From assembly GCA_032173965.1 (NCBI GenBank), contig CM063283.1, positions 86,758,243 to 86,822,242 of the forward strand: a stretch of DNA of 64,000 bases. Direction: 5' to 3'. The notes beneath the pieces were generated by a model. That model was not told the origin of the DNA. It searched no databases and was given only the letters and a program-made list of their open reading frames with translations. This DNA is from Sitta carolinensis. Taxonomy: Eukaryota > Chordata > Aves > Passeriformes > Sittidae. Both the position numbers and the translations under genes were made by a program. Shown one piece after another: positions 41,701 to 53,542 of the stretch (its first letter is position 1; each line of letters opens with the position of its first letter).

Positions 41701-44197
41701 AAGAAACTGGACAGTGTAGCTAGCTACTGGGGAGCCTTCCTTGCCAAATAGAAAATACCCTACTACATCCAGAGGAAAAAGGAACTTGAGTTATTTTTAC
41801 ATAGATATCTTTTAGCCATATATTCAGTATTTCCACAGAGAATCTATGCTGAATCATATGCTTTGGGATAAGAGGGCAACAAAAATTAAAGTAATTATTC
41901 ATTATTGTTATTTTCATTGTATTTATTATAAAGTCAGTTTCATTGTATTTTCCCCCTCAGTTCCTTTAACTGAAATCTGGTTGAAGCGAAGCCTAAGTTC
42001 AGTGCAATGTAATTTAATGGAAGATTTAACTAGGAAGAGGTAATGAACACCTGTATCAAAAGTAGTGGTTACCATAAAATGATACGTGTGTTAAATATTT
42101 ACCAGATCGCAGTATTATTTTCTGCTCAAAGTTTACGGAACTACTTAGTGTCCCAGGCTTGATGATGTGATAACCCTTGGTAAATATTGATTTTTAAATG
42201 GTGACCACTGTACAAATTTATACTTGCTAATGGAGGTCCACAAAGCAAACAGTACTAATTGAGCAAAAGCAAGGCACTTCTTCAGCTTGTATGTTTGACT
42301 TGACATATTGTGTCAGACACAATGCAGCTCCCATGTGTTTCCCACCAAAATGTGGGATGTTCACCATTCCTCTGGGCAACATAGAGATGTAAAGGTAAAA
42401 AATAAAATATCTGGTAATTTTTCCTTGTGTAACATCCACCTTTGTAGAAAAACACATGCGGTATTAAGTGTTCTCAAAACACTCATCATTCTACCTTCTC
42501 TTAACATGTGCTTTTGCTGCCTCTTTCATATTTTTTAGCCTTTTAATCTTTGTGTTTACAAACTGGCAAAGCAGAGTGATTACTAGTATTTCTAATGGCA
42601 AAACTTTTCCTCAAATCATGACTCTAAGGATCTGCCTTGTCTTTCCTCATTTCAAAGACTCATTCATAAGAGTCACCCTGACATCACAGGCCTACAGGTT
42701 TGGGACTGCAGAAAGTAAGGTGTTAAGACTCACAAAACACAGATCTCAGTGACATGGGCTGAGATCTGAAGGGGCTTCATCACCATTGCACGATGGCTTT
42801 GAAGCAACATTGGAGAGACCATCCATACACTGTACATCTCCACTTGTACTCAGTTATATTGTATTTTATGCAGAGCAAGAAAGAATTCACTGTGCAAGTG
42901 ATGTAGAGTTACTTACTGGGTGTAAATGCTTTGCCCATGTTCCAAAAATACTTATACTGCAGGCTGCACACTGCAAGATTCTTCATTTTAAATGCATAGA
43001 ATTGAAGAGATTGTGAGATTACTGAGAAAAACTGCTTATGTATTGCTGGACCTTAAATTTCACCCATTTACCCTACACTGCGCACCCCAATTAAGGCTAG
43101 AGCATATCTTCTGAGAAGAAATCCTGACTTGAGATGAGCAGAATTTTTAAAAAATTGGAAAATACCCAACTTTCTTGAAGAGGATTTTATCAGATTGTGT
43201 ATTGCTCCCCTGGTATTTCAAGCATGGTGAAAGTCAACATGCAAAAGTTTTTTCCTGTCATCTTGTAGAGAAGAAGCAAATCAGTCAGAGCCAAATTTGG
43301 TATACTGTATATAAATGAAAAATAATAATAAAAAATAGCTGTGGATGTGTAGGGCAAATCTTTATCAAGAGCTTTATGCTCAGAGAGGAAGTTATTTAGT
43401 GAATTATTATAACCAGATAGAGCAAGAAGACCTCAAATCAGATTTACCTGCTCTGCTAGCATCCACCAGACTGGAGAGATGTTGAAGAAGCACTAGGAAT
43501 AAGGCAGTAATGACCCTCCCAAGCTCACCTTTGTTTAGTCCATTGCAGTGGAAAGAATAAGTATAACCTGAGTCCACTGAGCTAGTTAGTCAGATATCTT
43601 CAGGCCAGAGGTATATATAGGTTAAACTTCCCAAGAAGTGCTTGTATGAATAAACTCCTCTTTTATTTCAACTCTTCACCTTCCTCTGCAGGGGCAGGCT
43701 TTTCTAAAATATTTCATGATTTAAAAACAAATTTTTATGTTCCATTTAACAACCTATACTACAGCTTAACTTGACAGCTAAAGATCTTTCAGTATTTCAC
43801 TCACAATTTGACCTGTATTTCAAGCATGGCCTCCACATATAGATGGTAGTATTGGTAGATGTTGTGTACCCCTCAGACATCTGGGTTTAGTTTGAGTGGG
43901 ATCTCTTTTAGATCTCCAACTTGTAATGGTGCTCTGAGCTTATGGCTGTAAGGAAAGAAGTCGTAGCAAATGACCAATTACCAATCAAGAACATTACTGG
44001 GTGTTTTGAATGTGTTTGCTGCTATAAATTGCAACCCATTGTTACATTTCTGTAGCTATAGAGCAGTTGTATATTTGCATAAAATATATGGGTCACTGGT
44101 ATAAGAACATTAACAGGTGCTTCCAACAATCTTACTGTTTTCTTAGACAATAATGATGTGTTATAAAAACCTACATCATTGCCCCCATAGTATCTTT
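32749..44197. other. Non-coding DNA, no gene recognised
   Basis: No exon or RNA gene is recognised. A GC-richer patch at about 33000-33300 is open in several frames on both strands (plus 32951-33361, minus 33048-33293), but neither strand gives a domain-like protein. A poly-T run lies at about 35907-35921 and an ATGT microsatellite at 39021-39058. The remainder is ordinary AT-rich sequence with no motif that I can defend. Confidence 0.55.
39021..39058. repeat. (ATGT)n tetranucleotide microsatellite
   Basis: About nine ATGT units with two ATGC variants in the middle. The flanks carry near-copies of a TATG..ACTAAAA segment (about 38995-39012 and 39071-39090), which suggests a small local duplication around the array. 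Confidence 0.9.
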
Positions 44198-44202
44198 ACT
44201 TC
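44198..44202. repeat. Target-site duplication ACTTC, left copy
   Basis: Identical to the copy at 45597-45601. Together they mark the exact integration point of the LTR element and show that its ends are intact. Confidence 0.85.
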
Positions 44203-45596
44203 TGTCCTGGTTTGACCAGCCCAGGGAAGTGAGCTGGCTCATTTTGAGACTGGCATTTTATTGGACCAATGCGAAAGCATTTTCTAGCTCTTATTCCCTC
44301 TGAAAGGAAGCCCGGGATTCTCTTTTCTTCCGGCTGTCAGAGCACACACCTCTGCCCTCTCTTGGCCCTGGCTGACTGGAGGGGGAAGGGAAGGCCAGGA
44401 GGGCCAGGCAGGCTCAGATGATTTGGGAAGGATCTGCCAGCACAGAATTGGCTCTGCTGCTGGCCCGAGCTGAACCTGCCTCTGCTGCGTCTGGTGAGAG
44501 AGGGGGGGAGGCATGATGAGGCAGGCTGGAGTACTTGATAAGACTGAGGGGTGGAAAAGGAATTTTGAGAATCTGTCCAACTTTCCCGTGGTTGCCTTTT
44601 GGGCCTGGACCCTCTGAGAGCTGCCCCCCCTCCCCAGCACGACTTTGAAATCTGACACCATGGACTGCCATAGCCCGAAACTGTCTCTTGTTAACTCTTT
44701 TAGTGCATCAGTGCACAGATGAGATTTGGAAAGCCACCATCCTCTCTCCAGTGAGAGAAAACTAGAATGCAGATGTGTAAAGACCACATGAAGTATCAAA
44801 GTCAGTCAAGAAGGAGTGAAAGTCCAGGTGGAATGAGTGTGGGAAGTTGCTTTTGAGCTGTAAAAGACTCTTGCAAGCTATGGTGGTTGGTTATAACATA
44901 TTGAAATGTTTCCTTTAAACCATAAAGAAGTATGGGGGAGATAAAAGAGTTCAAATTGTAGACCTGAGCAAAGGAGTGAAATGTTGAGGGGCCTGTTGAT
45001 TTCATGAGAAGCTGAACAGAGAGATGAAGTGATAAGAACTCTTTGCCCTCGAAGAATCGAATCTCTGTTCCTCGGAGGTGAAGGTGGTCCCAAAGACAAA
45101 GAGAACCTTTGTTTTGAACATGTTATCTTTAAAATAAGACCCCATACATCGATGTGGTCCAGAGACACAACTGTGAACATGGGAGGAGTTTCATGAACGC
45201 AAAAGGATCCAGGAGGCTGTTGTTCATGAAGAATGGATCTACAAGAGAACTGTTTTCTTGTGGGAAAATTTACCATAGCAAAGGAGAGGTGCTTCCCTCC
45301 CTAAGTGAACTGAAGAAAGACTGTTTTAGAGGTGAAAAACTGACTGAGATTCCTGAGTGCTGTTTTCTTTACATTGTTGGTAAAGAGAAAAGAAAGTGTG
45401 GGGAGGGAGGAAGAGTGTTTTGAAGGTTCCATTCTCATTCTTGTTGTTTTTTCTTTCTTTTACTGTTAGTTAATATAAGTCTTATTACTTTTAAGCGTAA
45501 GCCTGCTTTTCTCTTGATTAGAAACTTTGAAATTGGCAAAATCTAACCAAAACACAAATTGGTGCTTCCATCCCGTTTCAAATTGAAACCACAACA
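44203..45596 (+). mobile_element. LTR-type retroelement, 1394 bp, with exact target-site duplication
   Basis: The element starts TGTCCTGGTTTGA and ends AAACCACAACA, so it has TG...CA ends. The terminal sequences form an imperfect inverted repeat in which about 10 of the first 13 positions match. It is flanked by identical ACTTC at 44198-44202 and 45597-45601, a 5-bp target-site duplication as made by retroviral integrases. The TGTCCTGGTTT start is, from memory, characteristic of songbird endogenous-retrovirus LTRs. There are no recognisable gag, pol or env frames. The open frames inside (minus 44284-44799 with 171 codons, plus 45154-45423) match no family that I know. I read it as a long solo LTR. 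A small non-autonomous element with its own internal part is the alternative. Orientation follows the terminal sequence and is moderately sure. Confidence 0.82.
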
Positions 45597-45601
45597 ACTT
45601 C
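45597..45601. repeat. Target-site duplication ACTTC, right copy
   Basis: Follows the terminal CA of the LTR element directly and matches the left copy exactly. Confidence 0.85.
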
Positions 45602-47540
45602 AAAACACTGAAACTGAAGAAGGAAAAAGACATACTTTTGCCCTTTGTAAAGGGAAAATCTGAGCAAATTTTGCTTATGCAAAGATATTGGGTCTCACAG
45701 TCAGCAAGGGTGGGTAGTGACCAGAACAGAGACTTCTCAGTTGGATATTAGTGAGGGGCTCAGCCTTTCTGTATCATGTCTGGGGACAGGCATCTCACAA
45801 GCCACACAAGCTGTAGAGGCACACAAGAAGTCTCCCAGAAGCCTGGCTGACAGAGTCTGTGGACATTTGTGACTGTTGGAAACCATACACTTCAAACTGT
45901 TGTAAACTCAGAGAAAATCCTTGGCACGAAACCATGTAGAGATCAAGGCTTTCAGAAACCCTCCTAGTGTATTATTGAAGACACTTAGGTCTTTCCAGCT
46001 AAGCTTTCCAGCTTGGCTTTCCCAAGGTTTCAGGACTGATCCATCTGAGGACCACCAGCCATCAGATCTGGAGGGAACCAGCCTTGTTGTCCACATGGTT
46101 TTGTGAGATCTTGCAACAGCTGAGGAAGACAACTCAGCCTGTGAACTTTATACACAGCTGAAGTTTAAAAATCTCATGAGAAGTCATATAAAATCAACTG
46201 CAGTAGACATTGCCCTAGAGCCCTACAAACACAACTACACCACACAATACAGCAACACAGAAACTGTTTCATAATACAAAACCATTGCAAATTTATCTGT
46301 TAATGGCACAGAAAATCACTAAGATGAAAAGGGAAGAGAATCTCCAAGTCTGTTTCATCAGCTTCTTGCCAAATTGTGGACTGAAATCTGAGCAATACCT
46401 TTAATTCTGAAGCAAAATCCTGCAGCTCCTGCAAAGATTTGGGCTGGGCTATGTTATATGACTTCAGCTCTGAAACCAATTTATTTGTACTTAACCTACA
46501 GTTACTATTAACATGTTTGAAGCTAAACATACACATCAGTTGAATATATGAATATATGTGGGGTTTTTTTCTGGGTATATGCTTAGCTAATAAATGTTAC
46601 AAACTTTTTTTTGTCTTGTCTTTGTACATATACTCTGTATTCTCTGTGGAGAGTACCTTACATATTCCTAGCATACTCTTCTCCCTTTTCTCTACTACAA
46701 GTTTGATTCTACACAAGGGAGACACATCAATGACTTGTATTTGTTAATATCATTTAATGGTTGTATAGGTGATTTTATTTATAGTCTCTGTCTTTCTAAG
46801 TTACTCAGCTATATAGATAAATGTATATGCATATATATAGCTTTACTAGAAATAAGGAAAACATTTCACATAATTCCAAATCTGTCTACCAATTAAATTA
46901 TTCAAAAGGTTTTGTCATCACTTACAACGAAATACCTGCTCTACTGAAATCACCAGATAAATGCCATCCTGGACTTCAACAAAAATTACAAACACCCCTT
47001 TCTCCCCCATGCACTTATATTTCTTATTATCAGTTTGCACTTCTCACTATGTGCTGAAGTCTTAGAGCACAGTAATATGAGATGTACCCAGAATAAAAAC
47101 TAATGAAATATTTACAAACAGATGAAAATGATAAGTGTGGGACTTGTGTTGTTTGATAGGTTTTATTTTTTTGTTGGGTTTTGGTTTTGTTTTTGTTTAA
47201 AGAACAAAACTGAAGTATGTCTTGATCTTTTGGCAAGCTTTGGGAATGATTTTAAAGAAACCCAGAAGTAGGAGGAACAGGCTGAAGAAAAGCTGCCTTT
47301 TCTTACCAGTGGCCTGCTATAGGGTCGTCCTGCTCATGTAAGTGCTTGGATGCTCTGAAGGTCATTTCCCTTGTGACTGAATGAAGCCTAGATTTTTTGT
47401 TTTTGAAGAAAATACTTCATAGTGTATATGGACTTCCAAGAACAATTAGGTAAAACTACATTAATATTGACATGGATGTGAGAAATCTTGGCTTATATTT
47501 GAAAATGCTTTATTCCATATCATCTCCCCTGCAACCCTCC

Positions 47541-47564
47541 AAAAAAAAAAAAAAAAAAAAAAAA
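47541..47564. repeat. Poly-A homopolymer (24 A)
   Basis: Uninterrupted A24. The preceding sequence shows no processed gene copy that I can recognise. Confidence 0.95.
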
Positions 47565-50331
47565 GGAGAAATAACATGATACAAATTTAATCAGTTATTA
47601 TGTTGGAAGGGACTTATCAGGATCACTGAGTTTCAGATAATTCTCTTGAAGATGCAGTTGATGAGAAGTCTCATAACTTGATGAGAAATCTACAGTGGTT
47701 CAAATATTTGCAACTCTCTGGATTAGGCAAATTTGCTATTTTAATTATTTATTTTTATGGAATACACATGGGGTCTCCCGTTTTCCTAAAGAATCACATA
47801 ACTTTTTTCAAATGCCACAAATTATTTTGGTTTTTTTTTCATGAGAAAGTGATTTCCTAGATTTCCGTTAGAGCTACCCATATTGTAAAACTATGAATTT
47901 TACAGTGAGAAAAAGCAAAAATATCTTTTGAGTAGCAGCACTAGATACTTCATCCTCAGATATATCATTAAACACTTGTGGCCCTTTTATTGCTGTGACA
48001 GAAAAGTCACAGCAAAAAAGATGGAAAGATGGAAAGTGCTCAATCATATCGAGTTTTTAATTGACTACTTAGATTACTTAAAAAACTCATTGCTGGCAGG
48101 GATTTAAACAATTGGACAGAGCAGAACCAACAATTGGCAAGCAAGACTGGGCAAGCCCAGATGGACTCTGACCTTATCTTCTTCCTAAAGAGACTGAATA
48201 TCTACTTTTTAGGCTTCATACACAGCAGAAGAAAGAATCAAAAACATTATCATGTTTTTTGGGGTTCTGGCAAGTTACATAGCCTACTTTTTTTTTATCT
48301 AATTCTGAAATGTAAAGAAGTCAGAAGTCAGCTAAAGTAACAAGGAAATGAAGTGTGGCAGTTTTGCCATCCCTCATTCTTGTTATTCAACCAGCTCAAA
48401 TTTTCTGCCTAAAAGCTAATACAGAGTTTTGCTGCACTTGTGTTATCTGCCCAAACGGCTTCTAACTGGGTGCTGTCAAGAGTACTTGGTCTCCATCTGT
48501 GACATGTATATGTCAGACAGAGCATGCATAAAAGGACACTGTTTCTAACTGCTCAGAAGGAGCCCAGCAAGCCACCAGGGCTCAGGGCAAGCCCAGCCCA
48601 AGTCTCTTGCTGGTAAATTCACTGTGCTGACTGACAGTGCCCTGCAGGTCTCACTATTCAAGGGAAGGGTGAACTTTCTCTACAGGAAAATGAGTTTTCG
48701 TTTTCACCTCCAATTTTCACCTCTGAATTTCAGTGATCATCTCGGATAGCAATGGTTCTCAGCCTGAGCGACCCCAAATGTCCCTTCTTCTCAAAAAAAA
48801 AATTCTCCTTGCTATTCTGCAGAGGATCTTAATCCAATACTGACCTTGGATCCTCACATGCGACCCAGCTCTGAAATAAGAAACTAATTTTTCATTTAAC
48901 TATACAAGACTAAATATTTAGTTCATTTATTTGTGGGTGGCCATCCATTTTTAATCAGCTAAGAAAATCAATATATATTGTATTTATGGAAAACAATATT
49001 TAAGGCTGGAATAGCTCATTAATGAAATAAGACCATATTTTCTCATTACTTCACATTTGTTTGGTTTTAGAGAAAAGTTATGATACCATTTAATCACTGT
49101 AATTGCTGAACTAGAAGTTTTCAAAATTTCCCTAATTTGAAGTCACAAAAAAATTTAATCATGTCCCAAAGCACCCTCTTCATATATTCTGTCTCTGAGT
49201 ATATATGTTAATGTGCATTAATTATATTCTTTCTGAGCACTGTACATGTTTCTGACATGAGGTTTCTACATTACAGTGAAGGATTATTGTACTTTCTAGG
49301 CCCACTGCAGCTACAGCAGCTTCAATCACTTTAATATATTTTATTACAAGTAGCATTTAATTAACAGTACATCTACTGTCCATGTGAAGGATCCAATATT
49401 GCACAGGTTTAGGCACATTCTTAATTTTGCACACCTTGGGTAGTCCTATGGAACTGATGGTTTTTGTCAAAAGAATAGGATTCTAACCCCCGAAAAAACA
49501 CTTAGACTTTCACGGCTGCATGAAGTGTCTGGCACTGTAGAGGCATGAAAGAGGAATGAGAACTGTGACTGAGAAAAATAAGATATTTTGGACAGGATCA
49601 GGAGATTAATTTAATTTCTACCTATATTTTATTTTTTAAAAGGAATTGATTTGCTGGTACTGGAAGATATTAGTTTGTGTACCTAAAGAGGCCTTCTTAA
49701 TATACTGATGTATCTCTTGCAGGGTAGGTTTAAGGTGATTGTATGGGACAGTAAGCAACTGTGTTGGGACTGGAGCTTTTACCTCTTCTATTGTGAAAAA
49801 GAATCTTTCAAAGATATACTTCATAATTTTTAACTTTTTTTTTTACAAAAAAATTGCGATATTACCTTTGGGGAGTCAAGAAAATACAATATTAATCTTT
49901 TGGATAAAGGGAAGAACAGCTTAAAAAATTTGTCTTTGTCTGGTACCTAAGTCATACACCTTGCACATGCCTCTTCCCTACATGGATTTCCTGTAGGTTC
50001 CTCAAGGCACATATAAAGTATCCTGAACCAGAGACTTATATAAAAAAAAAAATCACTGTTCAAAGGAGAGGTCTCAGGGCATTTTCAAAGTCTTACTAGT
50101 TTTGTGCTTAGTTTGTACCTTTGGTCACACACTGCATTAGAGAGGTGGCTGCAGGAAAGATGGGAATCTTCAGCACTGCCTGAATGGTTTAGAATGGGGT
50201 TGGAAAAAATACAGGAAGAAGTGATGCTGTGCTAAAATTTTGTTTTTCTGTAGTTGAAAGCATTTATTAACACCAAGAAATAAAAGAGACATTATATAAT
50301 TGCACATGGCAAAGACATGTCAACATTTAAT

Positions 50332-50367
50332 TCTATCTATCTACCTATCTATCTGTCTGTCTGTCTC
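50332..50367. repeat. (TCTA)n(TCTG)n microsatellite
   Basis: TCTA units with one ACCT interruption pass into TCTG units over about 36 bp. Confidence 0.92.
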
Positions 50368-51425
50368 TTTATATTTAATCAGAAGTTTTAAAATATTTCC
50401 TTCAGAAATAATGTAATTTCTTCACACTGGTGTTGAATTGCAAATTATCTGGAAGCTCACTGTTTGAAAAATGATTGCGTCCCCTTTCTGTGAAACCACT
50501 AGGTGGAGATGTAGGTTTACCAAGCTAGGATTGCAATAAAAGGAACAAGATTGAAAAACGCCTCTTAAAAAAAAAGTACCAGATTGATAAATTATGTATC
50601 TTGTTGGTTACAAATTCCAACACATCTTTGAAGGAGGAAAAATGGGAAAAAACTAAATGCTCAGTTGTAAAATTGTCCAAGCAAATTATTATTTTTTAAG
50701 ACACAAGTTCTGATGTTTAAGACTGAGAGAATAATCGCTTCATGCTATAAATTGTCTGCTGCCAATACACACACATTTTCCTTTATTCTTCTACCAGCTG
50801 CTAGCTCATGCTATCAGTGGTCAGGAACAAACAAACAAAAACTACCCCTAAATTTTTTTTAGCCTGCTTTCAAACTTTCAAACCAGTGGATATATGCCAG
50901 CATCTGGCAGATTTTAGGACTGTTGCTCAAGTTGAGGGAATTACTTTTAATTCTGGCACTTTTTCAGTAGCATGCTGATATCCAGATTAAGGCGTAAAAA
51001 GCAAAGTATGATACTCTGAGCTGCTTCCTTTAAAATAAGGCTTGCTTCTTTCTGTCTTTCTGCCATATATGGTTAATTGTGGAAAACGAAAATAAGAAGT
51101 TGAATGAGAGAGTTGTTTATGTGTACTGCTTCCACTTTCCTTCTACACAAACCTTTTCTGATTCTACTGCTTATCTATGTGCGCTGCAAAGTCTCCCACA
51201 TCAAACAACAAGAATCTGAGCATTTTACAGCAGGGAAGAAGGATTCAGAATTCATTCTTCCACATTTCTCCTGTTATTTGAAAATGCTCAAGCAGCTCAT
51301 GTTAACTTTTATGATGGGTAGGAAAAGCAAATGCAATCTTGACTTCTGCCCCTCAGCATCAAAAAGAAGTTCACTAATGTAGTCTATCTGCCTTCAGTTT
51401 CTTGTAAGGCTTCTGTAAATTTTTC

Positions 51426-51453
51426 TTTTTTTTTTTTTTTTTTTTTTTTTTTT
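51426..51453. repeat. Poly-T homopolymer (28 T)
   Basis: Uninterrupted T28 followed by G and more T. Confidence 0.95.
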
Positions 51454-52581
51454 GTTTTTTGTTACTGTAACTTTCAAAATCCTGTTAGAAAGTATGTGGA
51501 AATGAATTCACCTCCTTTTGAAACATTAGAAAAAGAAATGTGTGGCATATATTAATTTGGAAAAGGTCAGTATCTTCATAAAAATGACCCTTCCTTTTCT
51601 TTAACCTTGGATATAGACCTGCTTTTAGCCAAGTGTCTGAGATTTAATACCGTTTATTACAGGCCCTGTAATTCTACTAATAATGTGTGAAAGTCTTATT
51701 TGTAAGTGGGTAAATTATATATCAGTTCTAGCTTTTTTTTTCTTTCTGATTTCTGTCAAAGGCTTCTTGATTAGTGAGAAAAAAATTGGGAATGATACTT
51801 CAGAACTAAAAATTGAGAATTGCCGTGTTTTAGATTACATTATCCAGTGATGTTATTATTTCTGTCAGTGGCTGCAATTTCTAGGGCTGTTTCTAGGGAG
51901 GACAGCAGAAATGTGAGTAACTACTAAATATTTGAACAAATTAGGTCAAAAGAAGGGAGGCACTTCTTTTTCTGCTAGAAAACTCTTTAGACTCCCACCA
52001 TCTGACAAACTCACAGAACTGACGATGCAGGGTCCTGCAGCTGTATTCATCATATTCAAGGGAAAATGCAGGCTGTTAGGAAGATAAACAATGAGGTTCT
52101 TCCAATAGTAAAAACCATAGAAGGGGAACAATTATAGTAAAAAATATAAGAAAAGGGAGATTAACAAATTATATTCTTATTTTGCAGGTGTATTATTACA
52201 TTTTAAAACAAGTATTTCTCATACTCTTACCCTACCCTTCCACATTGCTGTGCTTCACAATTAATGTTGTTAATAATAAAATGGGAATCCTCATTATTTA
52301 TGTGGACTAAAAAAATTCAGACTTCTTCAGAATAAAGTGCTTCAGATCTTGCATGGTGAAAATAAGAATACTAATTGTTTTATTTTTGAGTATTATAACA
52401 AGTCCTAAGAAATAGAGGAATACAGAAAAACCAGTGCTAAGCAGAAATGCAAAAGGAAGCCTGGTTGGGGAGGTGGCAGAGTTCAGTTTTCAACTTAAAG
52501 GACTGCATGATTTATTAGTATTATAAAAATATCTGACATTTTATAAATACATACATCCACACAAGCTATAAGTTCTTGTGT

Positions 52582-52627
52582 GAAGAAAGAAAGAAAGAAA
52601 GAAAGAAAGAAGAAAGAAAGAAAGAAA

Positions 52628-52679
<52 letters not shown>

Positions 52680-52800
52680 AAAAGAAAGAAAGAAAGAAGA
52701 AAGAAAGAAAGAAAGAAAAGAAAAGGAAAGAAAAAAGAAAGAAAGAAAAGAAAGAAGAAGAAAGAAGAAGAAAAGAAAGAAGAAGAAAGAAAGAAAGAAG
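52582..52800. repeat. (GAAA)n array, all-purine on the plus strand
   Basis: About 219 bp contain only A and G. The basic unit is GAAA, interrupted by GAA and GAAAA variants, and the right third degrades into GAAGAA. The open frames through it on both strands (lysine/arginine/glutamate on plus, phenylalanine/serine/leucine on minus) are artefacts of the repeat and not genes. Confidence 0.98.
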
Positions 52801-53277
52801 TTCCTAAGCTGGATAGAAAGGATAAGGTTAAAGCTTCAATTTGCAAAGCACTGTATTTAGGAGGAATCTGTTTTTTGAGAATCAGAAAGAGTCACTGAGG
52901 TGAGAGTATTTCAACTGATGAAGAGCAGCCTGCCTGCCTCTAGCTCCCTCCCAACTAAAACTTGGGTTTGTTATAATCCAGTTCAGATCCTTACCCCAAC
53001 CAACCCCCGCTTCCGCCTTCTCTGTCGACAATCTGCCCATCTTTTCATCCTACATTAGCTCTGAATGCCTCCTAATCAGTTACAGGTTTATAAAGACTAC
53101 GAAGAGCCCCTGCATTAAGCAGCTTTTTCTCCTCAAGTGCTGAATATGAAGTTCTTACAAACCATTTCTTACGGTGGTCACACATACACCTACAGAGGTA
53201 CTTGCCAAAATAACCCAGCACAGAATTAAGGCTCTTCTGAGAGTTGGAGAAAAGAAAGATTTCATCTTATTTCTAAT

Positions 53278-53542
53278 GAAGGAAAAGGAAAGAAAGGAAA
53301 GGAAAGGAAAGGAAAGGAAAGGAAAGGAAAGGAAAGGAAAGGAAAGGAAAGGAAAGGAAAGGAAAGGAAAGGAAAGGAAAGGAAAGGAAAAGGAAAGGAA
53401 AGGAAAGGAAAGGAAAAGGAAAGGAAAGGAAAGGAAAGGAAAGGAAAGGAAAAGGAAAGGAAAGGAAAGGAAAGGAAAGGAAAGGAAAGGAAAGGAAAGG
53501 AAAGGAAAGGAAAGGAAAGGAAAGGAAAGGAAAGGAAAGGAA
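53278..53542. repeat. (GGAAA)n pentanucleotide array, all-purine on the plus strand
   Basis: About 265 bp contain only A and G, mostly perfect GGAAA units. Three internal units carry one extra A (near 53390, 53417 and 53452), and the first few units are irregular. Open frames of about 100-125 codons through it are repeat translations, not genes. Confidence 0.98.

Larger units (their letters stand above)
45602..52581. other. Non-coding DNA, no gene recognised
   Basis: No gene is recognised. A minus-strand frame at 46300-46536 (78 codons) has an amphipathic, protein-like composition, but I cannot place it in a family, and no splice or promoter context supports it. The stretch holds homopolymers at 47541-47564 (A) and 51426-51453 (T), and a tetranucleotide microsatellite at 50332-50367. 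Confidence 0.55.

Noticed and set aside
44284..44799. 171-codon minus-strand frame inside the LTR element
   Set aside because: No viral or cellular domain is recognisable. It lies within the LTR-type element and is probably a chance frame in its GC-richer half.
46300..46536. 78-codon minus-strand frame with protein-like composition
   Set aside because: It looks amphipathic, but I cannot link it to any family, and no retrocopy features (poly-A tail, target duplication) were found.
52582..53542. CRISPR array or other spacer-repeat system
   Set aside because: The repeats are contiguous 4- and 5-bp units without spacers, in vertebrate DNA.
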